A stretch of 18,329 nt of DNA from Aliterella sp. RAGGC_92 (GCA_030826005.1 JAPJOW010000071.1:1-18329), one strand, 5' to 3'; positions 1-8,094 are shown, counted from the first letter of the stretch. Numbers and translations: made by a program. Notes: generated by a model not told the origin, from the letters alone.

Positions 1-52
1 TCGGCTCAAGCCGACTAAAGAAAAAACTTTTTAGACTTAAGCTAGAGGTCTA
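1..52 (+). repeat. Left-truncated copy A of the dispersed palindromic/MITE-like repeat
   Basis: The window opens inside the palindromic part of a repeat that recurs at 1552-1609, 8145-8224 and, inverted, at 16352-16453. Positions 1-17 read TCGGCTCAAGCCGACTA, a slightly decayed form of the palindrome AGTCGGCTTAAGCCGACT seen in full in the next two copies. Positions 36-52 end in GAGGTCTA and resemble the terminal inverted repeat of the copy near purD. The left part lies outside the window. There is no coding capacity. Confidence 0.6.
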
Positions 53-112
53 TTGAAGACCCTAACTTCTGAGGGCTTTTCTGGATTCATGCAGGAGATT
101 TAATGTCTATGC

Positions 113-153
113 AAAAAAGGTCAAAGAGATGGCGATTCTCTTTGACCCTTTTT
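113..153. terminator. Strong bidirectional intrinsic terminator
   Basis: A perfect 11-bp stem, GGTCAAAGAGA (119-129) with TCTCTTTGACC (137-147), encloses a 7-base loop. An A-run at 113-118 and a T-run at 149-153 flank it, so either strand yields a hairpin followed by U residues. On the minus strand it lies about 28 bases after the stop codon of the small membrane-protein gene and probably ends that transcript. On the plus strand it would end whatever enters from the left edge. Confidence 0.85.
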
Positions 154-180
154 GTAACGCTGCTGGTGTAAATTTATATA

Positions 181-537
181 CTACTGCTCAACTTGCTTAA
201 CTGAAAGCCGATGCAGTGGCAAACACAACACGCAAGCGAATGTTAAGAAGTAAGATAAAGCTGCGGTAATATTTACACTCATTAGGATAATTTCACCTTC
301 TGGTAAACCCAGCTTTTGCAGTCCAACGCAGACGCAGTAAACCATCCAGTAGCTAAAAGTCATTCTAAACAAAATTTGTTCGCTTTCTTCTAGCTCGTTA
401 ACTTTGTCAGATTTTGTATCTATAAGTAGTAATAGACCAGTAATACAAGCACCGAAAGAAAAAATCATTAGCAGATTGTGCCAACCCAAGTTTAGGATTT
501 GCATATAGCTTTTTATCCCAAGATTTTTTATTTCCAA
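181..537 (-). CDS. Small hypothetical integral membrane protein
   Basis: This is a 118-residue protein of unknown function; I do not recognise the family. Hydrophobic stretches at about residues 21-39, 62-77 and 83-106 suggest three membrane-spanning helices. They are separated by a short charged segment (about 41-58, rich in Asp, Glu and Lys) and a tail of about 10 polar residues. Four cysteines cluster near the last two helices. There is no signal peptide or catalytic motif. The ATG at 537 is the longest possible start, and no strong Shine-Dalgarno stands before it. It is followed by a strong terminator (113-153) and diverges from the methyltransferase gene, so it is probably monocistronic. 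The clean reading frame, hydrophobic pattern and well-placed terminator argue that it is real. Confidence 0.6.
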   Translation of the reverse strand: MEIKNLGIKSYMQILNLGWHNLLMIFSFGACITGLLLLIDTKSDKVNELEESEQILFRMTFSYWMVYCVCVGLQKLGLPEGEIILMSVNITAALSYFLTFACVLCLPLHRLSVKQVEQ

Positions 538-654
538 TCAGTCTAAAGGAATAGTGTGTAGGGATACAAAGATAGTTACAAACTGCAATATTTTTTACAA
601 AAACTTGCGAAGCCCTGCGTGCGCGCTTGCGCTATCGCACATCCTAAAAAATCT

Positions 655-1497
655 ATGACTTCACCTACATCCAGCGAACACAAACAAAAAATAGCGGCAG
701 GGTTTAATTTAGCATCAGAGGGCTACGATCGCCAAGCGGTGAGATTTTTGGCTTTGACAGCAAGGCGTTTAGTAGAAGTAGCAGGCATCGAGAGTAAGGA
801 AACTATATTAGACGTGGCGACGGGGACGGGTCATAGTGCGATCGCGCTTGCAAATCTTGTCGGTGCGAATGGTCGAGTAATTGGCATTGATATAGCTGCT
901 GATATGTTGGAAGTAGCAAGGGCAAATATTATCAAAGCTAGTTTAGATAATATCCAGTTGCAACTGGGAGATGCGGAAAATCTTCGCTTTGAGGATGGAA
1001 GTTTTGACAAAGTAGTTTGCGCTTCAGGAATTTTCTTTTTGCCTGATATGCTGGTGGGTTTAAAAGAATGGCTGCGGGTGACTAAACGCGGTGGGATAGT
1101 AGCGTTTTCTAGTTTTGGGGAAACCTCTTTTAATCCAATGCGCGAAAGGTATGCAAACCGGATTCAAAACAATTATGGCGTTGTATTGCCACCATCAAGG
1201 GGGTTTCAACGATTAAACACTATTCAAAAATGCCAGGATTTGATGCAGCAAGCAGGTTTTAGTTTAGAAGATACTGAGATTCGCACCGAGCAATTGGGTT
1301 ACTATCTCCAGAATGCAGACGACTGGTGGGATATTGTGTGGCATACAGGCTTTCGTCATTCCGTTTCGCAAATTGTACCGGAAAGATTAGAACAGTTTAA
1401 AGCCGAGCATTTGGCAGAAGTTGGGGAATTGGCGACAGATAAAGGAATTTGGCTGGATGTACCAGTAATTTTTGCTTTAGGCAAGAAAGCAAAATAA
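655..1497 (+). CDS. Class I SAM-dependent methyltransferase (UbiE-like), substrate unknown
   Basis: The 280-residue protein has a Rossmann-type SAM-binding fold. Motif I is LDVATGTGH at residues 52-60, the acidic residue that would hold the SAM ribose is in IGIDI (Asp79), and GDAENLRF (105-112) with the following FDKVVCASG is the usual motif II/III region. The C-terminal part is Trp- and aromatic-rich (NADDWWDIVW) and probably forms the substrate lid. The family includes quinone, sterol and other small-molecule methyltransferases; nothing here fixes the substrate. I place the start at ATG 655. An in-frame GTG at 619 would add 12 residues (RACAIAHPKKS...) encoded by a GC-rich low-complexity stretch unlike the rest, so it is less likely. 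No clear Shine-Dalgarno precedes either start. The gene converges on the AAA/R3H gene, with a palindromic repeat between them. Confidence 0.85.
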   Translation: MTSPTSSEHKQKIAAGFNLASEGYDRQAVRFLALTARRLVEVAGIESKETILDVATGTGHSAIALANLVGANGRVIGIDIAADMLEVARANIIKASLDNIQLQLGDAENLRFEDGSFDKVVCASGIFFLPDMLVGLKEWLRVTKRGGIVAFSSFGETSFNPMRERYANRIQNNYGVVLPPSRGFQRLNTIQKCQDLMQQAGFSLEDTEIRTEQLGYYLQNADDWWDIVWHTGFRHSVSQIVPERLEQFKAEHLAEVGELATDKGIWLDVPVIFALGKKAK

Positions 1498-1551
1498 TAT
1501 ATTAAATTTTGAGGTTTTAAAAAACTTTAGTTAGTTTGTGAGAAATTATTT

Positions 1552-1609
1552 TAGCCCGCCTAGGGTTAAAACCCCAGGCTAATAGCTAAAGTCGGCTTAA
1601 GCCGACTAA
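1552..1609 (+). repeat. Copy B of the dispersed palindromic repeat (core only)
   Basis: This 58-bp unit has two parts. The first is an imperfect hairpin running from TTAGCC through CCTAGGG and AACCCC to GGCTAA. The second is an 18-bp perfect palindrome, AGTCGGCTTAAGCCGACT. Almost the same sequence occurs at 8145-8201. It sits between the convergent methyltransferase and AAA/R3H genes, 16 bases from the stop codon of the latter, so the hairpins could help end both transcripts, though no T-run follows. The terminal inverted repeats seen at 16352-16453 are not evident here. Confidence 0.8.
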
Positions 1610-1624
1610 TACATCCCTTGGTGA

Positions 1625-3355
1625 TTACGCTGGATAAATCCGTAAGCGGCGATTAGGCTCGTCGCCAAAACTGTCAGATTTGAGGCGGTAATGTTCCACA
1701 AGTTCGTGCTGCATTTTCCGCACTTTCGGAGAACGGGGTAACAACTCTACTGGTTGCCCTTTAGGAATGACAATTTGCTCTACAGCAAGCCTTGCTTCCT
1801 CCAAAGCATCCATTTCGTCTTCGCTACCATTGCGACTAAACAAACTCATTTCCCGTTCGTCGCTAAGTCCTGGTTCATCCATATTTAATAGCCGCCGCAA
1901 AGAGCGAGTAATTTGCGGGATGGTACTAGCTTTAATCATGTGAATGGGAACTTGACGCACTCTAGCAATATGACGCAACTTAGAATGACTCTTGAGGTGC
2001 GATCGCAATGCTAAAATTCCATCTGCCCCATCAATGTCTTTAGTCAGCACTATTGGCAAATTTAGCACTTCAATTATTTGGTCTAATTGGCTACGACTGA
2101 CACCATAAGGGTAAATATGCAGGGGCAAATCTTCCCCATTTGGCCCCGGACTTTGAGCATAACCAAAATGATCAAAAGATTCTTCTAGTAAACGGTCAAA
2201 CTCCCCTTCCCCAGAAATGCGTTCCTTGGTGACTTGAGGCATAGGAATCATTTTGCCTGTTTCTCTCCATCCAGGCGATCGCATAGTGGTCAGATTTGAC
2301 TCTAATACCTCCTCTCCGCCTTGCCAAGAACTGTTAGAACGGGCAGTTTTGATGACAGGTTTTTCTTGGGTAATCGTCACCTTGTTATCTTCCCCAACCG
2401 TCCTAACTTGTGGGGTTGGCTGCTTTCCGCGCAATAAATCATCTACCGTATCGGCGACGCTTTCGTGGACTACCCAGCGTTGGCGCTCTTGCATTTCTAC
2501 GGCAATTTCAAACGTGGGCGGGGCTTTGCGCTCTAAAACGGTTTTTTGCGTCCGCCGCCGTCTTGCTTCTTCATCTCCTAGCGTTACTGCTTGAATACCC
2601 CCTACTAAATCGGACAAAGTGGGGTTTTTGATCAAATTCTCAATTTGGTTGCCGTGAGCCGTTCCTACTAGCTGTACGCCCCGCTCGGCAATGGTGCGGG
2701 CTGCCATTGCTTCAAGTTCCGTGCCAATTTCATCAATTACGATCGCTTCTGGCATATGGTTTTCTACTGCTTCAATCATCACTTGATGCTGAAGCTCCGG
2801 GCGCGCTACCTGCATTCGTCTGGCTCGACCGATGGCGGGGTGCGTAATATCGCCATCTCCAGCGATTTCGTTGGAGGTATCGATAATTACTACGCGCTTA
2901 TTGAGTTCGTCCGCTAGAACGCGGGCAATTTCCCTTAAAGCGGTAGTTTTGCCAACTCCCGGACGACCGAGCATTAAAATTGATTGACCCGTCCCTACAA
3001 GGTCGCGGATCATGTCAATTGTGCCAAATACCGCCCGACCGACGCGACAAGTTAAACCGATAATTTTCCCAGTCCGATTGCGAATCGCACTGATGCGGTG
3101 CAAAGTTCGCTCAATTCCGGCGCGATTGTCGCCGCCAAAGTGTCCGACGCGCTCGATACAATCATTCAACTGTGCTTGAGAAACTGGGACTTGAGATAAA
3201 TATTCGGCTCGGTTAGGAAAACGGGCTTCGGGGAGGCGACCCAAATCCAGCACCACTTCAACTAATTTATCCCGCAACTCGTGTTGCTCTAAGGCTTGTT
3301 GAATTTCTAGCGGCAAAATATCAATTAGTTTTTGGAGATCGTCTGTAATCTGCAT
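1625..3355 (-). CDS. AAA ATPase with C-terminal R3H domain (Ycf45 / SpoIIIAA-like)
   Basis: This 576-residue protein has an N-terminal helical part (1-95) and a P-loop ATPase domain. Walker A is GRPGVGKT (130-137), Walker B is AIVIDEI (204-210), and GTAHGNQIENL (231-241) fits a sensor region. After a polar linker of about 100 residues comes a C-terminal region with an R-x3-H signature (RKMQHELVEHYRL) typical of R3H single-stranded nucleic-acid-binding domains. The architecture matches the cyanobacterial proteins related to algal plastid Ycf45 and to the ATPase of SpoIIIAA. An ATP-driven nucleic-acid-associated role is inferred; no precise function is established to my knowledge. It lies 57 bases downstream of ldpA on the same strand and is probably co-transcribed. 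ATG 3355 is the natural start, with only a weak GAAAGA Shine-Dalgarno. Confidence 0.9.
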   Translation of the reverse strand: MQITDDLQKLIDILPLEIQQALEQHELRDKLVEVVLDLGRLPEARFPNRAEYLSQVPVSQAQLNDCIERVGHFGGDNRAGIERTLHRISAIRNRTGKIIGLTCRVGRAVFGTIDMIRDLVGTGQSILMLGRPGVGKTTALREIARVLADELNKRVVIIDTSNEIAGDGDITHPAIGRARRMQVARPELQHQVMIEAVENHMPEAIVIDEIGTELEAMAARTIAERGVQLVGTAHGNQIENLIKNPTLSDLVGGIQAVTLGDEEARRRRTQKTVLERKAPPTFEIAVEMQERQRWVVHESVADTVDDLLRGKQPTPQVRTVGEDNKVTITQEKPVIKTARSNSSWQGGEEVLESNLTTMRSPGWRETGKMIPMPQVTKERISGEGEFDRLLEESFDHFGYAQSPGPNGEDLPLHIYPYGVSRSQLDQIIEVLNLPIVLTKDIDGADGILALRSHLKSHSKLRHIARVRQVPIHMIKASTIPQITRSLRRLLNMDEPGLSDEREMSLFSRNGSEDEMDALEEARLAVEQIVIPKGQPVELLPRSPKVRKMQHELVEHYRLKSDSFGDEPNRRLRIYPA

Positions 3356-3412
3356 TCTTTCTACAGTGACGTTATTAACGTAGAGCGATAGGGCAAAGTG
3401 AAGTGAAAGCTT

Positions 3413-4507
3413 TTAGCAAATACTGGGAGTTGGTTTAAGCTGAGAGACAAGAGAACGAGCAAGGTTTACAGCTTCCCAAAGTAATTGCGGTTCTTGTTCT
3501 AAGCCAACAGTTGATACTTCATTGGTTTTATTTATTTGTAGTTGGTCTAAACGTTCTAGTATGGGCGACAACAAGACGCGGGCGTAACTACCATAAGCAA
3601 CCCCAGATATGCGACGACTCCTTCCTAAATTACTGCCTAACATCCCTAGTTTTTGCAACTTTGGCACGGTATAGCTATTAGTTCCTCCGGCTAACTGCAC
3701 GTAACCGGGCAAATTTGCAGCTAGGACTTTTTGGGCGAGTTTGACCGCCGCAATCGTCGTACCATCGCCAATATCGCCGCTCATTGGTCGTCCGTCGGTT
3801 TGCCAAATTAGCGCCGTTTCTAAAGGAGAAATTAGCTCGTATATACTCCATAAATAGTCAATTAAGCCTTCCCCATCGGGACAACTAATTGCTACTAATT
3901 TCAGTTTACTTACCCAAGGCTTGACACTGTTCCAGAGATGAGCAAATTCTGTATATTGCCCAACTTGAGTATGAATTTCAACCGCATCTACTCCTTGGGA
4001 TAATACTAATGGTGCGATCGCTTCTTTTGGCACTACATAGGAATTAGTTTTGATTAATTGACTTGGACATATTGGCAAACATCGCCCGCAACCATAACAA
4101 TTTGGCTCTAATACCCCAGAAAAATCATCCTCTAAGCGCCCAAAGACAATGGCTTGCGCTGGACAAATTTGTTCGCAAGGACGCGGACATTGTGGCGGAC
4201 AAGCTAAAGCTTCAAAGGCGGCTTTGCGAAAATGCGGATCTTCCGAAGCATTCAAACTCACCATTAACCAGGGTAACTGTTCGATCTCATAGCCCCGATT
4301 TTGCAGCGAACTTGCAACTTTAAGCGCGTCTTGCGCGGCGGCGATTACCGCACCATCGGCGGATACGTCGATACAATCTACACCAGAAAGAGCATAAGCT
4401 AAAGTTAAATTTCTTACCGAGGGTAGATGCTGAAAACTAGCTCCGCAAATCAGCTTGAGCCAGTTACCTTGTTCTAGAGAGCGTAAGGGATAGTACGAAT
4501 TAGTCAC
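3413..4507 (-). CDS. ldpA: Light-dependent period protein LdpA, Fe-S protein of circadian input
   Basis: The 364-residue protein has the characteristic LdpA N-terminus (QGNWLKLICGASFQHLPS, residues 13-30). It has two ferredoxin-like cysteine clusters: Cys103, 107, 111 and 115, then Cys137, 140, 143 and 147 (CYGCGRCLPICP). In Synechococcus elongatus, LdpA is an iron-sulfur protein that conveys redox state to the clock and affects KaiA and CikA levels; the family knowledge is established, and its role in this organism is inferred. All eight cysteines are present, so both 4Fe-4S clusters can form. The C-terminal part carries a (beta/alpha)-like sequence with no recognised active site. The start codon is GTG at 4507, with an AGAGG immediately before it, closer than usual for a Shine-Dalgarno. 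It is probably the first gene of a two-gene unit with the AAA/R3H gene. Confidence 0.9.
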   Translation of the reverse strand: MTNSYYPLRSLEQGNWLKLICGASFQHLPSVRNLTLAYALSGVDCIDVSADGAVIAAAQDALKVASSLQNRGYEIEQLPWLMVSLNASEDPHFRKAAFEALACPPQCPRPCEQICPAQAIVFGRLEDDFSGVLEPNCYGCGRCLPICPSQLIKTNSYVVPKEAIAPLVLSQGVDAVEIHTQVGQYTEFAHLWNSVKPWVSKLKLVAISCPDGEGLIDYLWSIYELISPLETALIWQTDGRPMSGDIGDGTTIAAVKLAQKVLAANLPGYVQLAGGTNSYTVPKLQKLGMLGSNLGRSRRISGVAYGSYARVLLSPILERLDQLQINKTNEVSTVGLEQEPQLLWEAVNLARSLVSQLKPTPSIC

Positions 4508-4966
4508 CTCTATATGCTAGTGTGCTTAGGAAAAAAATTGCACCAATTTTAGGCAAAGTTTGGATAAATTTTTGCTTTCTACGCATTTAGGCGATCGCAC
4601 TATTATTTTTTTTGACTATTTAAAACTTTGGTGGCTCTAAAAATTAGTAACAAATATTACTACCTACTAAATTTTGGGGATATTAAGCGATCGCCTTTTC
4701 TTAATTAGTCGCCTCTATAACTAATTAACGCGCGCAATTATACCCTATTAGGCATTTTCTTATTTACAAAATTATATATCTAAACTTACTTTGTTCCCAC
4801 CTTAGAGGGAGTTAGGGCAAAGAGCCAGCAATACATATAGGAGATGGGACTACAAATAAGTAGCCAACAAGTAACGAGCAATTAACGTTTGTAAGAGTTT
4901 TGCAAATATTAAGCGCTTGGTACGCAAATTATTTTGCAAAAAATAATTTAACAACAAAGGAAAAAT
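4508..4966. other. 459-bp AT-rich divergent intergenic region
   Basis: This spacer separates ldpA (minus) from the repeat protein (plus) and must hold both promoters. It contains two HIP1 octamers (4591-4598 and 4687-4694). It also has a second copy (4703-4719) of the 17-base sequence AATTAGTCACCTCTATA that overlaps the ldpA start (4498-4514), with one mismatch. A cluster of TTTGCAAA-type palindromic sequence lies just upstream of the repeat-protein gene (about 4898-4941). I see no convincing ORF or tRNA, and no riboswitch I can name. Promoter hexamers cannot be assigned with confidence. Confidence 0.6.
4956..4961 (+). promoter_or_regulatory. Shine-Dalgarno site of the 98-residue-repeat protein gene
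   Basis: AAAGGA lies 5 bases before ATG 4967. This is good spacing and supports that start over internal ones. Confidence 0.65.
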
Positions 4967-7900
4967 ATGGATTTAAGTACAATTGTTACTATATTTAGCG
5001 ATCGTTTGGGAGTAGCTCAAGTTGCCCAAATAGAGGTAGAAACTATACCCCAGACTGTAGCTTTATTTTCAGCACCGCAATTTTTAGTAGCATTAATTGC
5101 TGGTGTATTGATGGCTTTTGCTTTTCAATTACTATTAACAAATTTCTCCGTTGCCTTTGGCATTTCGGCTTTAGGAGGCTCGTCTAATAATTCCGATGAA
5201 TCGGAAAGTTTAGGCAGCACTATTCGCAAAATAGAAACGGCGGTAGGTCTATGGACTTTAATTACTGTCAGCATAGCTTTATTTATTGCTTGTTTTTTAG
5301 CAGTAAAACTGAGTTTAGTTAGCAGTGCAGTTTTAGGCGCAATTACGGCGATCGTTATTTGGTCTACTTACTTTTCGCTGCTAGTTTGGGTAGGTTCAAC
5401 TACCGTAGGTTCTTTGATTGGTTCGGTTGTAAGTACAGCTACATCAGGCTTTCAGGGATTGATGGGAACGGCTGCTACGGCTATGGGTGCAAGTGCGGCT
5501 TCATCGCAAGTAGTTTCTACCGCCGAAGCTGTTACCGCCGCCGTGCGCCGCGAATTGACTTCTGGTATTGACCCTAATAGCATCCGCGACACTTTGCAAA
5601 GTTCTTTAAGCAATTTGCAACTACCTAAGTTAGATGTAGAGGAAATTCGCAGCCAGTTTGAGAAAATTCTTAGTAGTTCCGATTTGCAGAGTTTAGCGGG
5701 AAACGAAGGCTTAAATGTTGACCGTCAAACCTTAGTAGACTTAGTTAGCAGCCGTACAGACTTTTCTAAGCAAGATATAAATCGGGTTGTAGATCAATTA
5801 GAAAGTGCGTGGAAAAATGTAGTTGGTCAGCCAAAACAAGACCCGCAAGCGCAAATTCAGAACTTTTTACAGTCGGCGACTCCTGAAGAATTGACTTCCT
5901 CTGATTTAGGCGAACAACTCCAGAAATTGGTAGCTAGTAATCAAAGTAATGGAAATAAAAACGGCGGGATAATGAGCCAAGCGATGCAACTTGGAGCAAG
6001 TGCGTTGCTAGGGACTGTTTTAAAAAGAACTGACTTGTCCGATTTAGATGTAGAAAAAATTTCTAGTCAGTTGCAGCAGTTGACAGGTAAAGCTACAGAG
6101 CAAGTTAGTAAAGTTGGTACGGCGGTAGCTGAAAAAGCACCTGCATTAGGTTTCAACACAATTAAAGCCGATGTGGATAACTACTTGCAAAATTCCTATG
6201 CTTGGCATTTAAACCGCGAGACAATTAAAAGCGAGTTTAAAGATGTCATTTACGACCCCGAAGCCGATCCAGCAACGGTAAAAAGACACTTAGAGCAAAT
6301 AGATAAAGAGTATTTTACTCAACAATTAACTGCTCGTGGCGACTTGTTACCCGCAAAAATTGAAGAAGTAGCGGAGCAATTAGAGAGCATTCGCACGGAA
6401 GTTTTGGGTAGTCTTGGCGATGCACCCCAGGGAGAAACAAAAGATATCCGCGCTTCGGTGGAAGATTATCTGAGCAAAACCGGGAAAGAAGAACTAAATC
6501 CTGAAGGGATTAAACAGAACTTCCAGAAACTACTCGAAGATCCGCAAGCTGGATTTGAAGCGCTGCGCGATCGCCTGAGTCAATTTGACCGCGATACCTT
6601 TGTCCAACTCCTCAGCCAGCGTCAAGACATCAGCACTGAGGAAGCAGAGGGTATTGTTAGTCAGTTAGAAAACTCCCGCGATAGTGTAGTTAATCGAGCT
6701 AGAGAAGTTCAAGAACAAGCCAAAGCTAAAGCTACGGAGTTACGGACAAAAGTTGAAGAATATCTCCGCAATACCAATAAAGAAGAACTAAATCCTGAAG
6801 GTATAAAGCGCGATTTTCAAACCCTATTTGCCGATCCGCAAGCTGGAATTAGCGTACTGCGCGATCGCTTATCGCAATTTGACCGCGATACTTTGGTACA
6901 ACTGCTCAGTCAGCGTCAAGATTTGAGCGAGGAGCAAATTAACCAAACCCTCGATCAAATAGAATCAGTACGCGCTAACATTTTACAAGCGCCGCAGAAA
7001 CTAGCCGGAATTGCTCAAGAGCAGTACGAGCAAACTACAAGTAAAATTGCTGAATACCTCCGCAATACCAACTTAGAAGAACTCGATCCTGAAGGAATTA
7101 AGCGAGACTTGACTAAGTTACTCGAAGATCCAAAACTTGGCGCTTCTGCACTGCGGGAAAGATTATCGCAAGTAGATAGAGAAACTTTGGTAAAACTTCT
7201 CAGTCAACGTCAAGATTTGAGCGAGGAACAAGTTAACAAAGCAATCGACCAATTGCAAGCTGGAATTACCAGCATTGTTAAAGCACCGCGTCGGTTAGCA
7301 ACTCGCGCCACTCAGCAAGTTGTTGATTTTGAGGCTAATCTTGAAAGCTATTTGCGAAACACCAACAAAGACGAACTTAATCCCGACGGAATTAAGCGCG
7401 ATTTACAATTACTACTCAACGATCCGCGCTCTGGTTTGGGAAGTATAAGCGATCGCATTTCTAAGTTCGATCGTTCTACTTTAGTATCGCTACTATCTCA
7501 ACGAGAAGATATCAGCGAAGAAGAAGCAAACCGCATTGCTGACCAAGTAGATTCGGTACGCAATTCCATTGTGGAACAAGCGCAAAAAATCCAGCAAACT
7601 GTAACTTCCGCAGTTGAAGGAGTATTGGGTAATGTCCGCAATTACCTAAACTCTTTAGAACGTCCTGAGTTGAACTACGAAGGGTTGCAGCAAGACTTTA
7701 GTAAAGTATTTGACGATCCGCAAGCTGGATTTAGCGCCTTACGCGAAAGATTGAGCCAGTTTGACCGCGAAACTTTAGTCGCCGTCCTTAGTTCCCGTGA
7801 AGATATTTCTGAAGCCGATGCAAACCGCATTATTGCTCAAATAGAAGGAACTAGAGACAAAGTATTGCAACAAGGCGAACGGATTCAAAAAGAAACTCAA

Positions 7901-8068
7901 AGACGCTTAGAAGCTATTAAACAGCAAGCGCTTAAGCAAGCAGACGAAACTAAAAAAGCCGCATCCGGTGCAGCCTGGTGGTTATTTAGTACCGCACTGA
8001 CATCATTGGTTGTAAGTGCGATCGCTGGCATACTAGCTGTAAGAACTGCATTTAGTTTCTTCATCTAA
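4967..8068 (+). CDS. Large membrane-anchored protein with tandem 98-residue repeats, function unknown
   Basis: The protein has 1033 residues. Hydrophobic helices at about 39-64, 92-113 and 117-143 form an N-terminal membrane domain, and another (about 1003-1032) ends the chain. Between them lie roughly 850 soluble, helical, charged residues made of repeats. Five units (residues 494-983) keep an exact 98-residue period: the YL marker falls at 501, 599, 697, 795 and 893. A sixth unit starts near 399 and is 95 long, and two degenerate ones may occupy 193-370. The consensus holds EELNPEGIKRDF, then DPQAG, LRERLSQFDRETLV, LLSQREDISEEEANRI and a Q-[ILV]-[ED]-x-x-R end. I recognise no catalytic motif. 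A scaffold, tether or membrane-shaping role is only a guess. The gene has a good Shine-Dalgarno and its own terminator. Its HIP1 content matches its neighbours, so it looks like a resident gene rather than a recent arrival. Confidence 0.85.
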   Translation: MDLSTIVTIFSDRLGVAQVAQIEVETIPQTVALFSAPQFLVALIAGVLMAFAFQLLLTNFSVAFGISALGGSSNNSDESESLGSTIRKIETAVGLWTLITVSIALFIACFLAVKLSLVSSAVLGAITAIVIWSTYFSLLVWVGSTTVGSLIGSVVSTATSGFQGLMGTAATAMGASAASSQVVSTAEAVTAAVRRELTSGIDPNSIRDTLQSSLSNLQLPKLDVEEIRSQFEKILSSSDLQSLAGNEGLNVDRQTLVDLVSSRTDFSKQDINRVVDQLESAWKNVVGQPKQDPQAQIQNFLQSATPEELTSSDLGEQLQKLVASNQSNGNKNGGIMSQAMQLGASALLGTVLKRTDLSDLDVEKISSQLQQLTGKATEQVSKVGTAVAEKAPALGFNTIKADVDNYLQNSYAWHLNRETIKSEFKDVIYDPEADPATVKRHLEQIDKEYFTQQLTARGDLLPAKIEEVAEQLESIRTEVLGSLGDAPQGETKDIRASVEDYLSKTGKEELNPEGIKQNFQKLLEDPQAGFEALRDRLSQFDRDTFVQLLSQRQDISTEEAEGIVSQLENSRDSVVNRAREVQEQAKAKATELRTKVEEYLRNTNKEELNPEGIKRDFQTLFADPQAGISVLRDRLSQFDRDTLVQLLSQRQDLSEEQINQTLDQIESVRANILQAPQKLAGIAQEQYEQTTSKIAEYLRNTNLEELDPEGIKRDLTKLLEDPKLGASALRERLSQVDRETLVKLLSQRQDLSEEQVNKAIDQLQAGITSIVKAPRRLATRATQQVVDFEANLESYLRNTNKDELNPDGIKRDLQLLLNDPRSGLGSISDRISKFDRSTLVSLLSQREDISEEEANRIADQVDSVRNSIVEQAQKIQQTVTSAVEGVLGNVRNYLNSLERPELNYEGLQQDFSKVFDDPQAGFSALRERLSQFDRETLVAVLSSREDISEADANRIIAQIEGTRDKVLQQGERIQKETQRRLEAIKQQALKQADETKKAASGAAWWLFSTALTSLVVSAIAGILAVRTAFSFFI
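6161..7915 (+). repeat. Coding tandem repeats: one 95-residue and five 98-residue units
   Basis: Unit boundaries in nucleotides are about 6161, 6446, 6740, 7034, 7328 and 7622, ending near 7915. The last five are spaced 294 bases apart. Codons are varied between units while the protein motif is kept, so these are old duplications under selection on the protein rather than a recent DNA expansion. Units 2 and 3 are the most alike (both carry EELNPEGIK and DPQAG). Confidence 0.85.
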
Positions 8069-8094
8069 AAAGTTTATTAACTAAATACTTTTTC

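Noticed and set aside
60..79. Second terminator (CCCT...AGGG then TTTT)
   Set aside because: The stem is only 4 bp and is overshadowed by the strong hairpin at 113-153.
619..654. GTG start adding 12 residues to the methyltransferase
   Set aside because: The extension is encoded by a GC-rich, CGC/TGC-rich stretch that looks like interspersed repeat DNA. It has no Shine-Dalgarno, and the family-like protein begins at the ATG.
2253..2631. Overlapping plus-strand open frames inside the AAA/R3H gene
   Set aside because: They are antisense to a well-conserved ATPase gene, with no recognisable protein features.
6161..7915. Direct repeats read as a CRISPR array or satellite
   Set aside because: The 294-base units are a single open frame with conserved protein motifs and diverged DNA; there are no short identical repeats with unique spacers.
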